Shown: piece after piece, positions 1 to 11,159 of the stretch
Layout of the letters: every line of letters begins with the position of its first letter
Numbering within the stretch: the stretch's first letter is position 1
Assembly (NCBI GenBank): GCA_008973525.1
Contig: WACJ01000122.1
Span: 927,587 to 991,586 of the forward strand
Direction: 5' to 3'
DNA: 64,000 nt
Origin: Stenopsyche tienmushanensis
Lineage: Eukaryota; Arthropoda; Insecta; Trichoptera; Stenopsychidae
Position numbers and translations under genes: made by a program
Notes under the pieces: generated by a model
Seen by the model: only the letters and a program-made list of their open reading frames with translations
Databases searched by the model: none
What the model was told of the DNA's origin: nothing

Positions 1-131
1 TCTAATTGGAAACAATATTTTATTGGATTGATCGTTTCACCTTGCTGAAGTAGCTCATAATAAACTACCCCTTTCCAATCCCACTCCTAGTTCTGTGTTC
101 ATTTGCGAAAGAAACTTATGGGACAACCTAA
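1..131 (-). mobile_element. mariner element, internally deleted, cut by window edge
   Basis: Read on the minus strand, a mariner inverted-repeat end (TTAGGTTGTCCCATAAGTTT) lies at about 106-131, followed outward by a TA target dinucleotide at 132-133. Only about 20 bases after the end the sequence becomes mid-transposase: positions 1-90 match 33400-33480 of the mariner at 33 kb almost base for base, and encode the WDWKG...YYELL type motif found in irritans-like mariners. The 5' half of the gene is therefore missing and this is a deletion derivative. The rest lies left of the window. Confidence 0.8.
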
Positions 132-142
132 TAGTATGGGAG

Positions 143-470
143 GCAGCGACCGAAATTTTACACCCATTTCTACAAAGCTTATTTTTGTTTCATTGTTTAT
201 ACAATGTAACTCGGAAAGTTACAGTCTACCAAGCTTTCAATGTTGCGGACATCAATAATAATTTTCGAAATATGAATAATTGTATAATAACATCCCGGTA
301 TTAAATTAAAATCTACAAAGCTGATTTTTTGTCCACAAGTAGTTCACGTTATTTTTTATTAAGTAAATGCCGTCTACTTTCGATACAATGTGGCTAGGGC
401 TTCGGTAAATATGGCTAAAGTTGTGGGGCAGGAACTTGATTAAAGTATTGTATATATAATATTAATTATA
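143..470 (+). repeat. diverged repeat, copy 1 (pair with 48430-48715)
   Basis: The segment matches the reverse complement of 48430-48715 in several blocks, for example around 143-175 (GGCAGCGACCGAAATTTT), 305-350 (AAATCTACAAAGCTG), and 385-440 (GGGCTTCGGTAAATATGGC). This copy carries extra bases between about 195 and 290. Terminal repeats are not evident, so the class is unknown. It directly abuts the mariner end at 131. Confidence 0.6.
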
Positions 471-2305
471 AGGCATAAAACTACTCAGTCTTTACAAACC
501 TCCCACACTCCCTATCGAGACAAGACGAGACGGCTGGGTGAGCGTTCTAAATGAAACTAGGAGGTTATGCTACCTTCAATATCGAGCGAATGAGGAGGTG
601 AATGCATGATACAGACGTGATGGATGTAACCCCTTCCTGTGAATGGATATTGAAGAGGCCCATAGTTCTGAAGTGGATTGTCTGTGGCTGCACTATAATG
701 ATGATGATATACAACAAAATGAGAAAGAATCAGCTCTGTAGAAATAATTACACAAATACTGACACTGTCTCTCGTACTATCATATTAATGCTTAACTTCT
801 AGCAATTTTTTTTAAGCTCACTTTAGTTTCGCCAATTTTGTCCATGATGATATCATCGATGCATTTTGTCCGTATAAAATTGAATGTACTTTGACTACTA
901 ATATGATACTTCTGAGGCGATTTTATTACGAAGGTCCTTTTTTCACTATCCAATGCTGCCAGGCGTGTTTATTTCGTTTGCGTAGGCAAACAGAGTTGAA
1001 GGTAGAGGTTAATGGTATAAACGTTATGTCATCGTTGGTTTCGCAGGATCAAAACAGATCAGGTTGTGTTATATTTGGGGATGATGGCGATATGCAACGA
1101 TGCACTCCACATGCAATTGTATGGCCAACGCGTCGGCGTCATACTGTCTGGTCGGTCGTATGACGATTGAACAAACACTTCTTAGTAATAGGTTTTTTCA
1201 AACACACCTGTGTTTGTATATTTTGATTGTTTCCGGGAAATCTTTATCTTGCATTTTAACACACAATGGGTCATAATATTTTTGGTTAATAACTGAAAAA
1301 ATATTCATTAAATCGACTATTTTAGGCAATGACGGCAAGCAATGGCATCATGATGATCAGCCACGATAAGATCTACCATAATATCTCAAATACTTTTATT
1401 AAGATTTAACTGATAAGAATGCACTTGTTTCATACGAATCATATCAACAGAATCTCGTACATAAAAATGTTCTTAAAATGCCCTTTAAAATCTCGCCGAA
1501 AACATGTCATCGCTTGGAAAATTTTGTTGTACAAGCTATTTACATTAGTTTAATCGAACTAATATAGTTAATCAATGTCCTTGTATACATACCCCTTATC
1601 TATTTTCCAATGGTCTTTATAAATTGGATATTAAACCGTATGATGGAGGTGGCTATCTTGAATTAATCTAGATTCAACGAAACTCACTGTGTTTTTTTTT
1701 AAATATATCAGCTTATAGTGGTCGATTTTTTTAACATTTTTTTAGCGATCTAGGCGATCTTTATTGAACATAAAAATATTTTTAAAGTTTGACAAAGTAT
1801 GGTAGTTGGAAAAGGGAGAGCCATATATATCGATGCGCGAGCGATGACATTCTTCACCACGGAAGTCCTAAGTCCTGGACAAGTGATTTGCAGCAAGAAA
1901 ATTAAACATATTTTTACTTTGAACAATATTATGTATAGTTTGATCTATAATTAAAAATAAATATTATATAATAAAAATATAATGAGCAATCGAAGAAAAG
2001 TTTGTGTTTTTACCAACATTTTTTGTTCATTAAATGAAAACGTTTCAATATTTTAAGATAATTGTAGATCAAGTGATGAAGACGTTTATTGTACATATTT
2101 TTGTCAAATTTCATAAAGAATGCTCATCTAGAGCGCGTGGGAGCACTTCCGTGAGATCGGAAAAAGTAGTTTCAAGAAAAACGCGTTTAAAGTTTTTCCT
2201 CTATTCGGCTTCACGCAGTACAGCAGTTGGTTAAAACTGATTGTTTTTCATGCAATTTATTTATCCAGCGATAAATCATACACAGAAAAAATACGTTTTT
2301 CATTG
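471..2305. other. AT-rich stretch, no gene recognised
   Basis: Only short random-looking ORFs are present (longest 90 codons at 891-1163, no recognised domain). No repeat termini, RNA gene or splice-bounded exon could be identified. Confidence 0.6.
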
Positions 2306-2703
2306 TTAATCCTTTGCACTCGAACGTCGCCACCCAACCGGTACCACCTTATTACTAGCGTTGTAACTGAAGGGCGATAATGGTTGCTTATCTAGATTAC
2401 GTCGAACCTCTGAGAGTTTTTAGCTGTGCCAGTTTATGAATAGGTTCTTTGAATCTGTGTGTACTTCTTCAAGAAGTATGAAATTATTCATTTAAAAATG
2501 GCTGTAAGATTCGCTTATCTGAAAATAGTTCGCATTCACCAATCGTAACAGATTGTATTTTGTAGGGTATAAAAAATTATAAAATATTAAAATGAATTTG
2601 TTTACTAAATAATTTAGCTGTAAGGAATTTACCACTACGCTATAAATTTGTCTCGAGTTGCTAGTTCACCAGAGCGAAAAAGTCCTCGAGTGCAAAGGGC
2701 TAA
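2306..2703. mobile_element. piggyBac-type MITE, about 390 bp
   Basis: The left end reads TTAATCCTTTGCACTCGA and the reverse complement of the right end reads TTAGCCCTTTGCACTCGA, giving inverted repeats of about 14 bp. The flanks are TTAA on the left and a mutated CTAA on the right. The interior has no ORF. The terminus matches the left end of the piggyBac element at 21350 (TTAACCTTTTGCACTCCA), so that transposase family is the probable mover (inference). Confidence 0.75.
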
Positions 2704-4670
2704 TGATGGCTTAGGGGTAGTAGCATGTACCAGACTTGAAGAAAGCCATTGTTGTTTAGGATTATTGTACATTAGCGAATTTTCATTGTAATTTACCGCA
2801 AAAACAGATCGATTTTATTGTTATTCACAGTTCTACTACGATTCTAGCTCGTATAGTTAATCTTCACAATGCAATTGAAATAAATGGAAAAATTTCCTAC
2901 TATATAATTATTATGATAAAAACATTGCTTATTTTTATCAATATTTGATAGCATTGCTAAAGCGCCATTTGATTGAGCTATTTTTGATTAAAAAAGTTCT
3001 TTGCGCCTAGATAAGTCTTATCACTTTTAATGCTTGCTTTAAGATTACTAGCAAAGGTCATTATTTACAAAATTTATCGTCATGTAAAAATCTAACACTT
3101 TACCAATAGAACAATTGTTAAATAAACTTATATCAAAATTGACGCTCTTGGCTAAAAATATTATTTTGTCAGAGGGAAAGGAATCAGCTGCGAGATTACT
3201 GATTAGTCGGCGGGAAGAATGCGTCTTTCCGTGGCATAGGCTATTGGTCTTCTAATTCGCGATGGCTCAATCTATGTACAACAAGGCTTACTTGTGTCTT
3301 ACAGGATATTATATTTTATAGGACCGCGCATTTAATATAGTCATACATATTTGAAGAACGAAAATATTATTTTTGCCTTTATGGTATGATACTTGAAATG
3401 TGTATCATCCGCTTAAGTTTCCGTATATCATATGTAATTGTCCTTGCTTTTATCTATTTTAAAGCGGTTTCTTACTGTTGCAAGCCATGATATATTAATC
3501 CAAAATACAATTTATGTAATTTAAAAAATATAACGTTGGCGGATGGCAAAAGGTTATCGACTCAGCATGTTATGTTTATGCAAAGGCGTTGACTACCTTG
3601 AATCAATCGTAAAATAATCTTATACAATAGCCTATATTTTTAATGGAATGATGTATGTATTTTATCATTAGGAAAGCACTTTTTATAAAATGCCAATTTA
3701 TAATATTAATATATGATCCATTTGTCTGATAAAGTTTGTTGAACTTCCAAACCTAACGGTTTATCAAAGGGTAATTAAGTATGTACAAAGTTATGAATAA
3801 TATTTTAAATTTATTGTTTTTATTGAATAAAATGGATATCTGAATATAAAAAAAATGATAAAATAGAATCTTATAATATTAACGGTAGCTTATCGCAGAT
3901 TTAAGTATTAAATAGATATGAAGGTTGTTTCAAGTACCTTGCTGATAAGAACGATTTACGGTATTGTAGACAAAAACAAATTTTGAATATTGCAAAATAT
4001 TTTTTGACGTTTAATCTATTTTTTATGGAAGCTTATTTATTGCATGCCAAAATCGCACAGACCTTTTAGAACTAGGGCGTGAGCAATAGATGACCTATAA
4101 TCTAGTTCGCAAAAAAGCCTTAAAACTAAGTCCAGAAAACAAGAATAAAATAGGGGTCATAGTTCGAAACGTTCCAAAAATATATCATACTCAGAATGAG
4201 GATATATTTCAAAAATTGGAATTTAACCTGTCTAGGATGTGATTAACGACCGACGTATTATCTCATATATCACATCTCAAGATAATTAGCCTTGATTGTT
4301 GTGTTTGCTAATGTTTGTATTATTTGTCTTTGCAGATGCTGCGGATGTCTTCTTTCGGCTTGAATGGTAAGTTATGAATCCACATTGATTCTGAATAATT
4401 TATAAGCCTTCTTTCATAAATATAACATAAGATGCCCGATTTGTGTAGGCTTTAATTCGTATTGTGGAGCTGTGTTTTACAAACTTTTCGGATGTCCAAA
4501 AAATATAATGTATGTATCATCACGAGGCGAATATAGATAAAAATGGATTTATATAAATTATTTTAACAAATACAATGAATAAAATAAGCATAACTATATG
4601 CAGAGTGACAGCCGATGCCACCGAATGTATTCAAATATTAAAACTATATAGAGAAGGATCTTTTTCATTT
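2704..4670. other. AT-rich stretch, one exon-like segment
   Basis: No ORF of note or recognisable repeat. The only structured item is the splice-bounded 31-bp segment at 4336-4366, listed separately. Confidence 0.55.
4336..4366 (+). other. candidate 31-nt micro-exon
   Basis: A pyrimidine-rich tract ending TTTGTCTTTGCAG immediately precedes the segment, and a consensus donor GTAAGT immediately follows it (4367-4372). The 31 bases are open in two of three frames, and in one frame start with ATG. The length is not a multiple of three, so skipping would shift the frame. No protein match was recognised. The splice sites are seen; exon status is inference, and such pairs also occur by chance in long introns. 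Confidence 0.3.
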
Positions 4671-5870
4671 TTAATCCTTTGAGTAGTGAGTTGATTTATA
4701 ATGTTCATAGTCTTAGATGCTATATTTGCTTGTCCGCCACTTATCATCTGTACAAATCCTATTATCTGTCAAGACCACCGCAACGCGTTTGAAGCTTGTA
4801 TATAAATAAATAAACATGTTTTCAAGTAAACATAATACACTTGAAATCGATTCATTATATCATTTTCACATCATTATTAGTCGATAAATTTGGGTTAACG
4901 ATCTATAAAATCGTACGATGTACGCAGGATGCTCTCGGTGTCTGTTTCCTATGCACAGTTACGTACTGCATTACGTTCTATTCGTTTCTGCTTATCTCCG
5001 AGCTCAACGTACAAGAGAGCTCTTTCTGAATCACTGTAATTCGCTCGCAAATATGCGATCATCCTACCATACAGGTTCAGGGCCGTAACTAGGGTATGAT
5101 GCGCCCGTGGCAAGAATCAAAATTGCGCCCCCCCCCCCCCACATTTTCGGACGGATATTTTCAATACATTTTTTAAAGGTGATAAAATAATGTTTAATAT
5201 TTTGACATTATTTTATTACAACATTGCTACATTAAAAAAAGTGCGTATGTTAGTTATAAACAAAATGGCGTCGTTATAAGATATTTCATTAGACTTTTTT
5301 TTTATTGATATCAAGAATTTGTCGGATTTTTTCTATTGATCTGAAAACAATTTTTTTTAATTTTTATTATGTGCAGGAGCAGAATATACCTATAAAAGTA
5401 TATAATTAAAAACTAAGTAGTTTTTTTAATTAAACTTTTATATATTCTTGACAAATTTTACCCACAATTTTACAATATTATAGTGAGAAACCACCTAAAA
5501 CTTCAGCCGGGTCAGTCAAAAACAGCCGTTTTTGAAAATGCAGTTTCGAGAAAATGTCACTTAACCCATCGATGCACAGTTACCGTCAAATACCGTCATG
5601 TGTTAGCAGATAATACTTGCTTATTGCGCCAGAATAAGTTCATGCATACCGTCTTCGCCGACACTTTAAATCTTATCTCACACCGACGAAACTCATCAAA
5701 ATGAAAACAAACTTAGGTGGCTCCAAAACTCTCAAACTTCTCAAAATAAGATAAATTAATTTTGATAAATAATTGGATTTTTGCGATATACCGACTTGAA
5801 GTACATACATATTATAAACATCAAGTACTAAAGTAGTAAAAGTTTTATCGCATTCTACTTCCAATATATT

Positions 5871-5998
5871 TTACTTTGGTCTGTTTTTGTGCGGATCTTT
5901 TTTATGCGATTTTGATATTATGCCATTTTAAAAAATAATGGAACTTATCCCTCATTTTTCTATAAAGAACAAAGCTTTTTTATGCTAATACGCATAAA
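5871..5998 (-). repeat. family B (TA-flanked) element end fragment
   Basis: TTTGGTCTGTTTTTGTGCGG and the following ~125 bases match the reverse complement of the right end of the family B element at 56812-57223, including the shared block ATAATGGAAC. Similarity is lost after about 5998, where a perfect 11-bp stem (CTTTTTTATGC with its complement) occurs. The opposite terminus was not found. Confidence 0.65.
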
Positions 5999-6539
5999 AA
6001 AGTCTAAAATTGTCGGAAAAATATATTTGGGAAGAAATGACTATCGGCGAAAACGAAGAATTAAATTTACAAAACATTAATACTTTGCAGTCCGTGCGTT
6101 TCGCGCTAAGCTTCGCTGAAAGTCCGGGCGATTTCGTAAGAAATTCATGAAACTCTACTTCTTTCGTAAAATTGATATAATTCTTAAACCAGCCAATAGA
6201 TTGAAACAAAATTTTAGTGGTGCCTACAAAAGAGCTTACTGCACAGATATATTTAAACAAAACAGAGGTTTTCAATGTATGGTGCGTGTATCAGCGCGAC
6301 AAAATGCAAAAAGTAACTTTTTGATTTGAATTATATAAAAAGGCATTTATCAAATGACACCCAAACACATGAACAAAAAATAAAGGCAACATTCAGTTAG
6401 TTCATCGTTCTATTTAAAATTTATATTTGAATTGTGTATTTTAACACTGAAAATTGGCAACTAAATTAAAATTGTAGCAACAGTACCAGACTTTTAGAGA
6501 AAAAGATGATGAATAATATCATCAAAGCTTCAGTTTGAA

Positions 6540-6695
6540 ATGGAAAGAAGATGTGTCCCAATTATTCCGACTGATATGCTATTTGAATTGAAGCGCGTGC
6601 AGTTTCCGGTGCGACCAACAGAGTACAGGGAAACACAGGGCATGCGTGCTTGCTTCTCACATGGACAGCTGTATGTGGGCTGCTCACGCCCAAAT
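6540..6695 (+). pseudogene. Helitron PIF1-like helicase, C-terminal fragment
   Basis: The translated segment contains PIIPTDMLFELKRVQFPVR followed by CFSHGQLYVGCSR. These are conserved C-terminal motifs of the PIF1-family helicase domain of Helitron Rep/helicase proteins, which unwinds DNA during rolling-circle transposition. Between the two motifs the usual stretch is shortened and altered, so this copy has an internal deletion. The Rep endonuclease and the Walker motifs are absent. Right after CSR the sequence changes to one shared with the Penelope-like copy on the minus strand near 11.7 kb, marking a junction at about 6695. The fragment lies inside the hAT element at 5078-8460. Motif recognition is confident; the exact boundaries are approximate. 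Confidence 0.72.
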
Positions 6696-7260
6696 CATTT
6701 ATTGCCAGACGCTACGCACCATACGGATTTTTTTTAAGCATCCAAGAGCACTTCATTAGCACGACATGAACGCGATCTTTAGGACGAGAAAAAAGATAGG
6801 AAGCCTCCTATTCGACAAAAAGAAAAAAGTGAAAAACGAAAATCAGGGGGTTTACGAGATCGAATGCGCAGCCTGCATCATGTCGTACATTGAACAAACC
6901 AATAGATAGATCGCCCACAGGGTGAGAGGATATCAGAAAGCAGTTTTGCAATTGGATTACAAATCAGCAATAACCGAATATGTTACGAAGAACGATCATC
7001 ACATCAATTTTGCGGCACATAAACTATAGCAACAGTCAAAAACGTCAGCATCAAAATTACAAGAGATCAAAAAACGAAGAAACTCTGCAATCAACAGACG
7101 ATATGATGGCACTAGCATTCCTAGATTTTGGCTACCAATTTTACCGAAAATTAAAGCACCAATGACCAGCTAAAAGATCTGAAAGTGTAAACAATCTCCA
7201 ATAAAGACCGCAAAGCAACGGCAATGGACAAAGGATGCTCACAAGGAGCATAGAAGTCAG
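6696..7260 (+). pseudogene. Penelope-like element fragment with GIY-YIG domain
   Basis: Around 6838-6900 the translation gives GVYEIECAACIMSYIEQTNR, which fits the GVY-x10-YI(G)QT core of a GIY-YIG endonuclease. It is followed by a KNDHHINF segment and EIKKRRNSAINRR...FWLPIL, the usual order in the C-terminal endonuclease of Penelope-like retroelements. Stops interrupt the frame after TNR and after the HHINF block. A second copy on the minus strand at 11160-11745 shares most of this sequence, including the stop after T(N/S)R. The upstream reverse transcriptase is missing. The assignment rests on remembered family motifs. Other GIY-YIG retroelements are a weaker alternative. Confidence 0.65.
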
Positions 7261-7555
7261 GCATTTATTTTGATAATTAACGAGCACCATTCTTATCGCT
7301 GACCATTTTTTTATTCCCCCTTTCTACTTCTTCAAAAGTAAACTGACAGATTTGCACAGCAACTCATTCCTTTTATTTTCGCAACACAATAATAGGCAAA
7401 AATAATTAAGCAACAGCAAGCAGATGCTATGCATGTTGGACATAAGAAATTGAACATTTTTTTATTGATTTTTTTTTATTAATTTGGACGTATGTATTAT
7501 GTTTTAATGCACCTATATCTTGAGTCATATAAAGGCAATTCAAACAGAATACTCG

Positions 7556-7645
7556 CGCGCTAGTGCAACCATCACGACGAGCGCGTGGGAGCGGGGCGCC
7601 GCCCGGGGGCTCTGCCCCGAGAGCGCCCCCGCTCCGACGCTTTAC
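7556..7645. other. GC-rich island with CCCGGGGGC/GCCCCCGC blocks
   Basis: About 90 bases of very GC-rich sequence sit inside an AT-rich region. It contains GGGGCGCCGCCCGGGGGC, then CTCTGCCCC and GCGCCCCCGCTCC, able to form GC-rich stems. Such islands are common near Helitron 3' ends, and a Helitron helicase fragment lies 0.9 kb upstream, but no clear terminal hairpin plus CTRR end was demonstrated. Class uncertain. Confidence 0.4.
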
Positions 7646-7850
7646 ATCAAGAGAAGCCAACTTTGGTGAATAGATGCACCATTATTTTCCAGCATGATAA
7701 CGCGCGACCTCTGTTATCGAAATTAAAAAAAATTGCATTGAGAAAAAAACCGCAATAAATTGTAAGAACATCTAATATTGACATAATTTACATTTACTTA
7801 CTTATTAGTGTTTCTCGTGTATTTTTCGTTTGGACGAAAATGAGGCAGGG

Positions 7851-7962
7851 GCGCACTGGCCGAGAGACGCACTGGCCGAGGGGCGCACTGGCCGAGGGGC
7901 GCACTGGCCGAGGGGCGCACTGGCCGAGGGGCGCACTGGCCGAGGGGCGCACTGGCCGAAGG
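7851..7962. repeat. 16-bp minisatellite, 7 units
   Basis: The unit GCGCACTGGCCGAGGG is repeated seven times head to tail, with variants only in the first two and last units. Because 16 is not a multiple of three, the array is open in all three minus-strand frames and creates overlapping pseudo-ORFs (7794-8096) that are not genes. Confidence 0.95.
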
Positions 7963-8518
7963 GTGTAGGTGGTGTTGGTGCTGATGAAGCAATATAAGGA
8001 GATGATACAACGAGCGCCGAAACACTTTTTTTCGGGTATCCAAAAATGACTAATCGGGTCGACACTTAAAATTCTTACGAGCTTCATCGGGAACACTGAT
8101 TATCCATAAAATTGGATCACCGCTAAAGTGGAGATAAAGCATCGCTAATCAATTATTATATCATGTTGCTTTGAATTAATGACATCGATGGTGTTATCTA
8201 TCTCGAGCCAATTATGAGTAATGAAAGTATGTACATATTATCTCCAAACGAAGAATCGGGAACCCCATGAGAGATATCGAAAATGACTCATTGCGAATCT
8301 TATGTCAATTTACGTGTTAATGCATTTAGAGTAAAATGGTCAAGTAAAATAAAAATCACGTACAACTCTCTCAATCGGGTCGGTATCCTGCGTTTTGCGC
8401 CCCAATCCCTGTTGCGCCCGTGGCAGGCGCCTGCTTTGCCACGCTCTAGTTACGACCCTGTACAGGTTAATGATGGCTTAGGTGTTTTCCATTTTGCAAT
8501 TTTTTAGCCCATCTATAA

Positions 8519-8700
8519 AGTGAAGTGAAACTCCAACCAGCAGTGCGCCAGAAAGAGAGAGAGAGACTCGTTTGTAGAGAGAACGCATGTGCCGCGCCGC
8601 CTTTACTGTGTGTGTGTGAGTGTGTTTGCCTAGCATAAAGCAATCACTAGACCAGTAGCGCGCCTATTTTATTATATATTACACAAACACAGCTTTATCT
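8519..8700 (+). repeat. family C repeat, copy 1
   Basis: Starts near AAGTGAAACTCC, continues through a GA-rich run, then GCCGCGCCGCCTTTACTGTG, a short GT run, and ends near TTACACAAACACAGCTTT. The same blocks recur near 10903, 13690 and 42525. No terminal inverted repeat or target duplication was recognised, so a SINE or MITE origin cannot be decided. Confidence 0.6.
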
Positions 8701-10477
8701 TTTAGCTAACGATTTCCATTAACAAATTGAATAAGCAATAAATAAGGACAAAAGTGATGCAAGACAATAATAATAAATAATCTCAATTCTTACTTTCCTG
8801 AACCGTGACTCAATACGAACTCCTAATAATTTTAAAAAAAATACAAAATAATCTATGTTTTACATCTCATACGCCTCATACTTTTGTTGTGGTAATGTGA
8901 TTTTTTTATATCTTCTCGAAAACCATTAAGATGCTGGATGGTTTTTCATAAGTGGGTGCCATTTAGTTTTATTCCACAAAAAAAAAAGTTTTATTTTGCC
9001 TTGCAAAAGATTTGAGTTGTGTACGCGGACGGTCAAAGATCGCACGTACGCCAACTTTTGATCTCCGATTTTCGTTTCTTCCATCCTCATCGTCTCTTAA
9101 TAATCGTGACGATTCAGGTACGTGGTAAAGTTCACATGTTTCTCTTCTCACACATATTTGTTTCCATAGCAAACACGCATCATCACGGACAGGTCCTAAA
9201 CAAATACACGTGGACAACTTCTACAATTAGCACCGCGTGCATCGGTAACTATTGTCTTTATGGTCCATTACACCTAGTCTCTAACGAACAATTTAAACAC
9301 TTTTCTATTTATCCGATTCTATAGATTCCCATTCTGGGGCCGCGGAGACATTCTTTGGAGGGTCCATTCGATTCGTGATGTTATAAAGCGACGATAATCA
9401 AGATTCATTTTCGAACCAAGTTGGAAAGTGTACTCAATGCTTCGAATGTTTCTCCTGCTTGCTAAATGGATGCATAAACATATATTTTTCTATTTACATA
9501 TGCATTTTTTGGCTACTTCAGAATGATGCCGTTGTAGTAAGCGAGGTGTGATTCGAGTTCACCTTTTTGGATCTGCACCAATTTCTTCGTCGATCCATCA
9601 CGTTTCATTGGAGACCCTAGTATTTTATCGTCGGCTCAGTATCTCTCGTGAAACTGTACGATGAATGTCTAATTAAAAAGTCTGCTTTGAAATGTCGTCT
9701 TTCACTTTGAGCTTCCTACACGCCTGTCCTCGCCGTTGGAAGAAACGTTAGAATTGTTATAAAATAGGTCGTTTTGGAGTGTGGGTGCAATGGAGTGCTT
9801 CATTATGTAGGCTCTCTTAGAAGTTCGTCGATTTTCATTATGGTGTTGGGACTCATAAAACCAAACAAGTTGTTTGAATAATTAAGGCTAATTATTTGTA
9901 TACACTTAATACTTATTTATGCGTTCTCATAATCGACCTGATGACAGCAAAGCGATCCGTCGAAAAAGTAACTGTATCCTGATTAACGATGTCTTTTTGA
10001 GTGCATACAATTTATTAAATCGTCAATAATGTGTCTTTTTCATATGAATTATGTATCTAAATGCCTGATAATCCTCACAAATACTGTGATGTGCATTAAC
10101 AGCGATGATTGACGGTAATGTGTTAACAACTCACATTTTATACACTCATACGACTTCATTCTATTCGGGATTATTCTTACAAACTCTCAATAAGAATTTC
10201 GATTTTCAACATTGTATCATTTTTCCCATTAGATTTTGTTCAGGACTTACTGTTATTATTTATTATTTGCTCGAATATTATCCCATTCTGTGCAAACAAA
10301 ACGTTTTCATCTGAAAGCCAAGTATCTATTTCTATGTGGCTTAATTTTTTCTTTTATAATGTTCAGTTTTGCTAAAATCACATTTCACACCATAATAAAT
10401 GGTGTTTATTTTACACACATTCGAAAGCATATTTAAGAAACACGTAGGCATTTTTTGGTTAATTTTACAGATCAATT
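8701..10477. other. no gene or repeat recognised; moderately GC-richer islands
   Basis: Segments around 8990-9320 and 9330-9830 are less AT-rich than the surroundings and do not resemble any repeat in the window. Overlapping short ORFs occur on both strands there (82 and 101 codons) without recognisable domains, so I do not call them genes. Confidence 0.5.
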
Positions 10478-10587
10478 CAGGGCTTCGAACCGTTATTTTT
10501 TCATTTCGGTTTTGGTTTCGGTTATATTCCTATCATTTATATCGATCCAGTTATGATTTTCGTTCCGGGTTCCGGTTCGAAGCCATG
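10478..10587. mobile_element. hAT MITE, 110 bp
   Basis: The left end is CAGGGCTTCGAACCG, and the reverse complement of the right end is CATGGCTTCGAACCGG. The 8-bp flanks are GATCAATT and GATTAATT (7 of 8 identical). Both features are typical of short non-autonomous hAT elements. The interior is rich in TTCGGTTTTGG-like repeats. Confidence 0.82.
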
Positions 10588-10902
10588 GATTAATTACCAC
10601 AATTGAAACCTTTATACACACAGTAATATGCCGTGGGGAGATTTTTCGAGTCACGTGACCGGCTCGTAGTATAATGGCGCCGTGCAACATTGATCGAAAG
10701 AAGTCATTCTTCTAGCTGATCGTGGACATGTTTGCGGCGCTTTTTTATGTTTTGCAATATGAAATACCTACAAATAAATTGATGCAGTTTTCCATTATAT
10801 ATAACGTTTTTTGGTGACATGTCTAAGATATGGATCTTTGCCCTGGTTTAATTTTTGAAATGAAACTTGTTAAGGCGCGGTAGGGAAAATTGGTTTAAGC
10901 GT
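10588..10902. other. unique sequence, nothing recognised
   Basis: No ORF, repeat end or RNA gene could be supported in this interval. Confidence 0.5.
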
Positions 10903-11030
10903 CACGTAAAGTGAAACTCCAAGCGGCAATTGGTCGGAAAGAGAAGAAGTATCGATTGTAATCTCTCCCTCTCCATCGCATACATCAGAGAGACTTTATG
11001 CGCATGCGCCGTGCCGCCTTTATTGTGTGA
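10903..11030 (+). repeat. family C repeat, copy 2
   Basis: Contains GTCACGTAAAGTGAAACTCC at the start and CGCATGCGCCGTGCCGCCTT near the end, matching copies at 8519, 13690 and 42525. It abuts the 3' side of the minus-strand Penelope-like fragment. Confidence 0.6.
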
Positions 11031-11159
11031 GGCTCTATCGCCTCTACTTAAAGAAGGAATGTGCTTGTGTTTTAATTCTGTTTGTTGGAATGCATTTATA
11101 TATTTTTAATTACGATTCAAATATACCTCTTTTCGATATTTCGAATCTCCTGTCAGGCT

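Larger units (their letters stand above)
5078..8460. mobile_element. hAT-like element, 3.38 kb, with 8-bp TSD
   Basis: The ends are CAGGGCCGTAACTAG (left) and the reverse complement of CAGGGTCGTAACTAG (right), a 15-bp inverted repeat with one mismatch. The identical 8-bp sequence TACAGGTT flanks both sides (5070-5077 and 8461-8468). CAG-starting ends plus an 8-bp duplication are hAT hallmarks. No hAT transposase is recognisable inside. The interior instead holds a family B fragment, Helitron and Penelope-like fragments, a GC-rich island and a minisatellite, so the element is non-autonomous and acted as a target or carrier for others. A 13-C run sits at 5128-5140. Confidence 0.82.
4671..8470 (+). 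mobile_element. TTAA-flanked MITE family A, copy 1, split by hAT
   Basis: The left end is TTAATCCTTTGAGTAGTGAG at 4671 and the right end CATACAGGTTAA closes at 8470. Most of the element (4671-5077, about 407 bp) lies left of a hAT insertion at 5078-8460, and the last bases resume after it. Family A hallmarks are the block CTTGTCCGCCACTTATCATC near the left end and TTCGCTCGCAAATA near the right end. TTAA flanks and CC-starting ends fit piggyBac-type non-autonomous elements. Other copies lie at 27648, 30282, 32851, 39905, 42137, 47922 and 58945. Confidence 0.75.

Noticed and set aside
7794..8096. Three overlapping minus-strand ORFs of 81-100 codons with repeated ASAPLGQCAPRPVRP-like text
   Set aside because: They are produced by the 16-bp minisatellite, which is open in all frames. 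Period 16 cycles through the frames, so this is not evidence of a protein.
8545..8630. GA and GT microsatellite runs as regulatory sites
   Set aside because: They are very short and belong to the family C repeat copy. No evidence of function.
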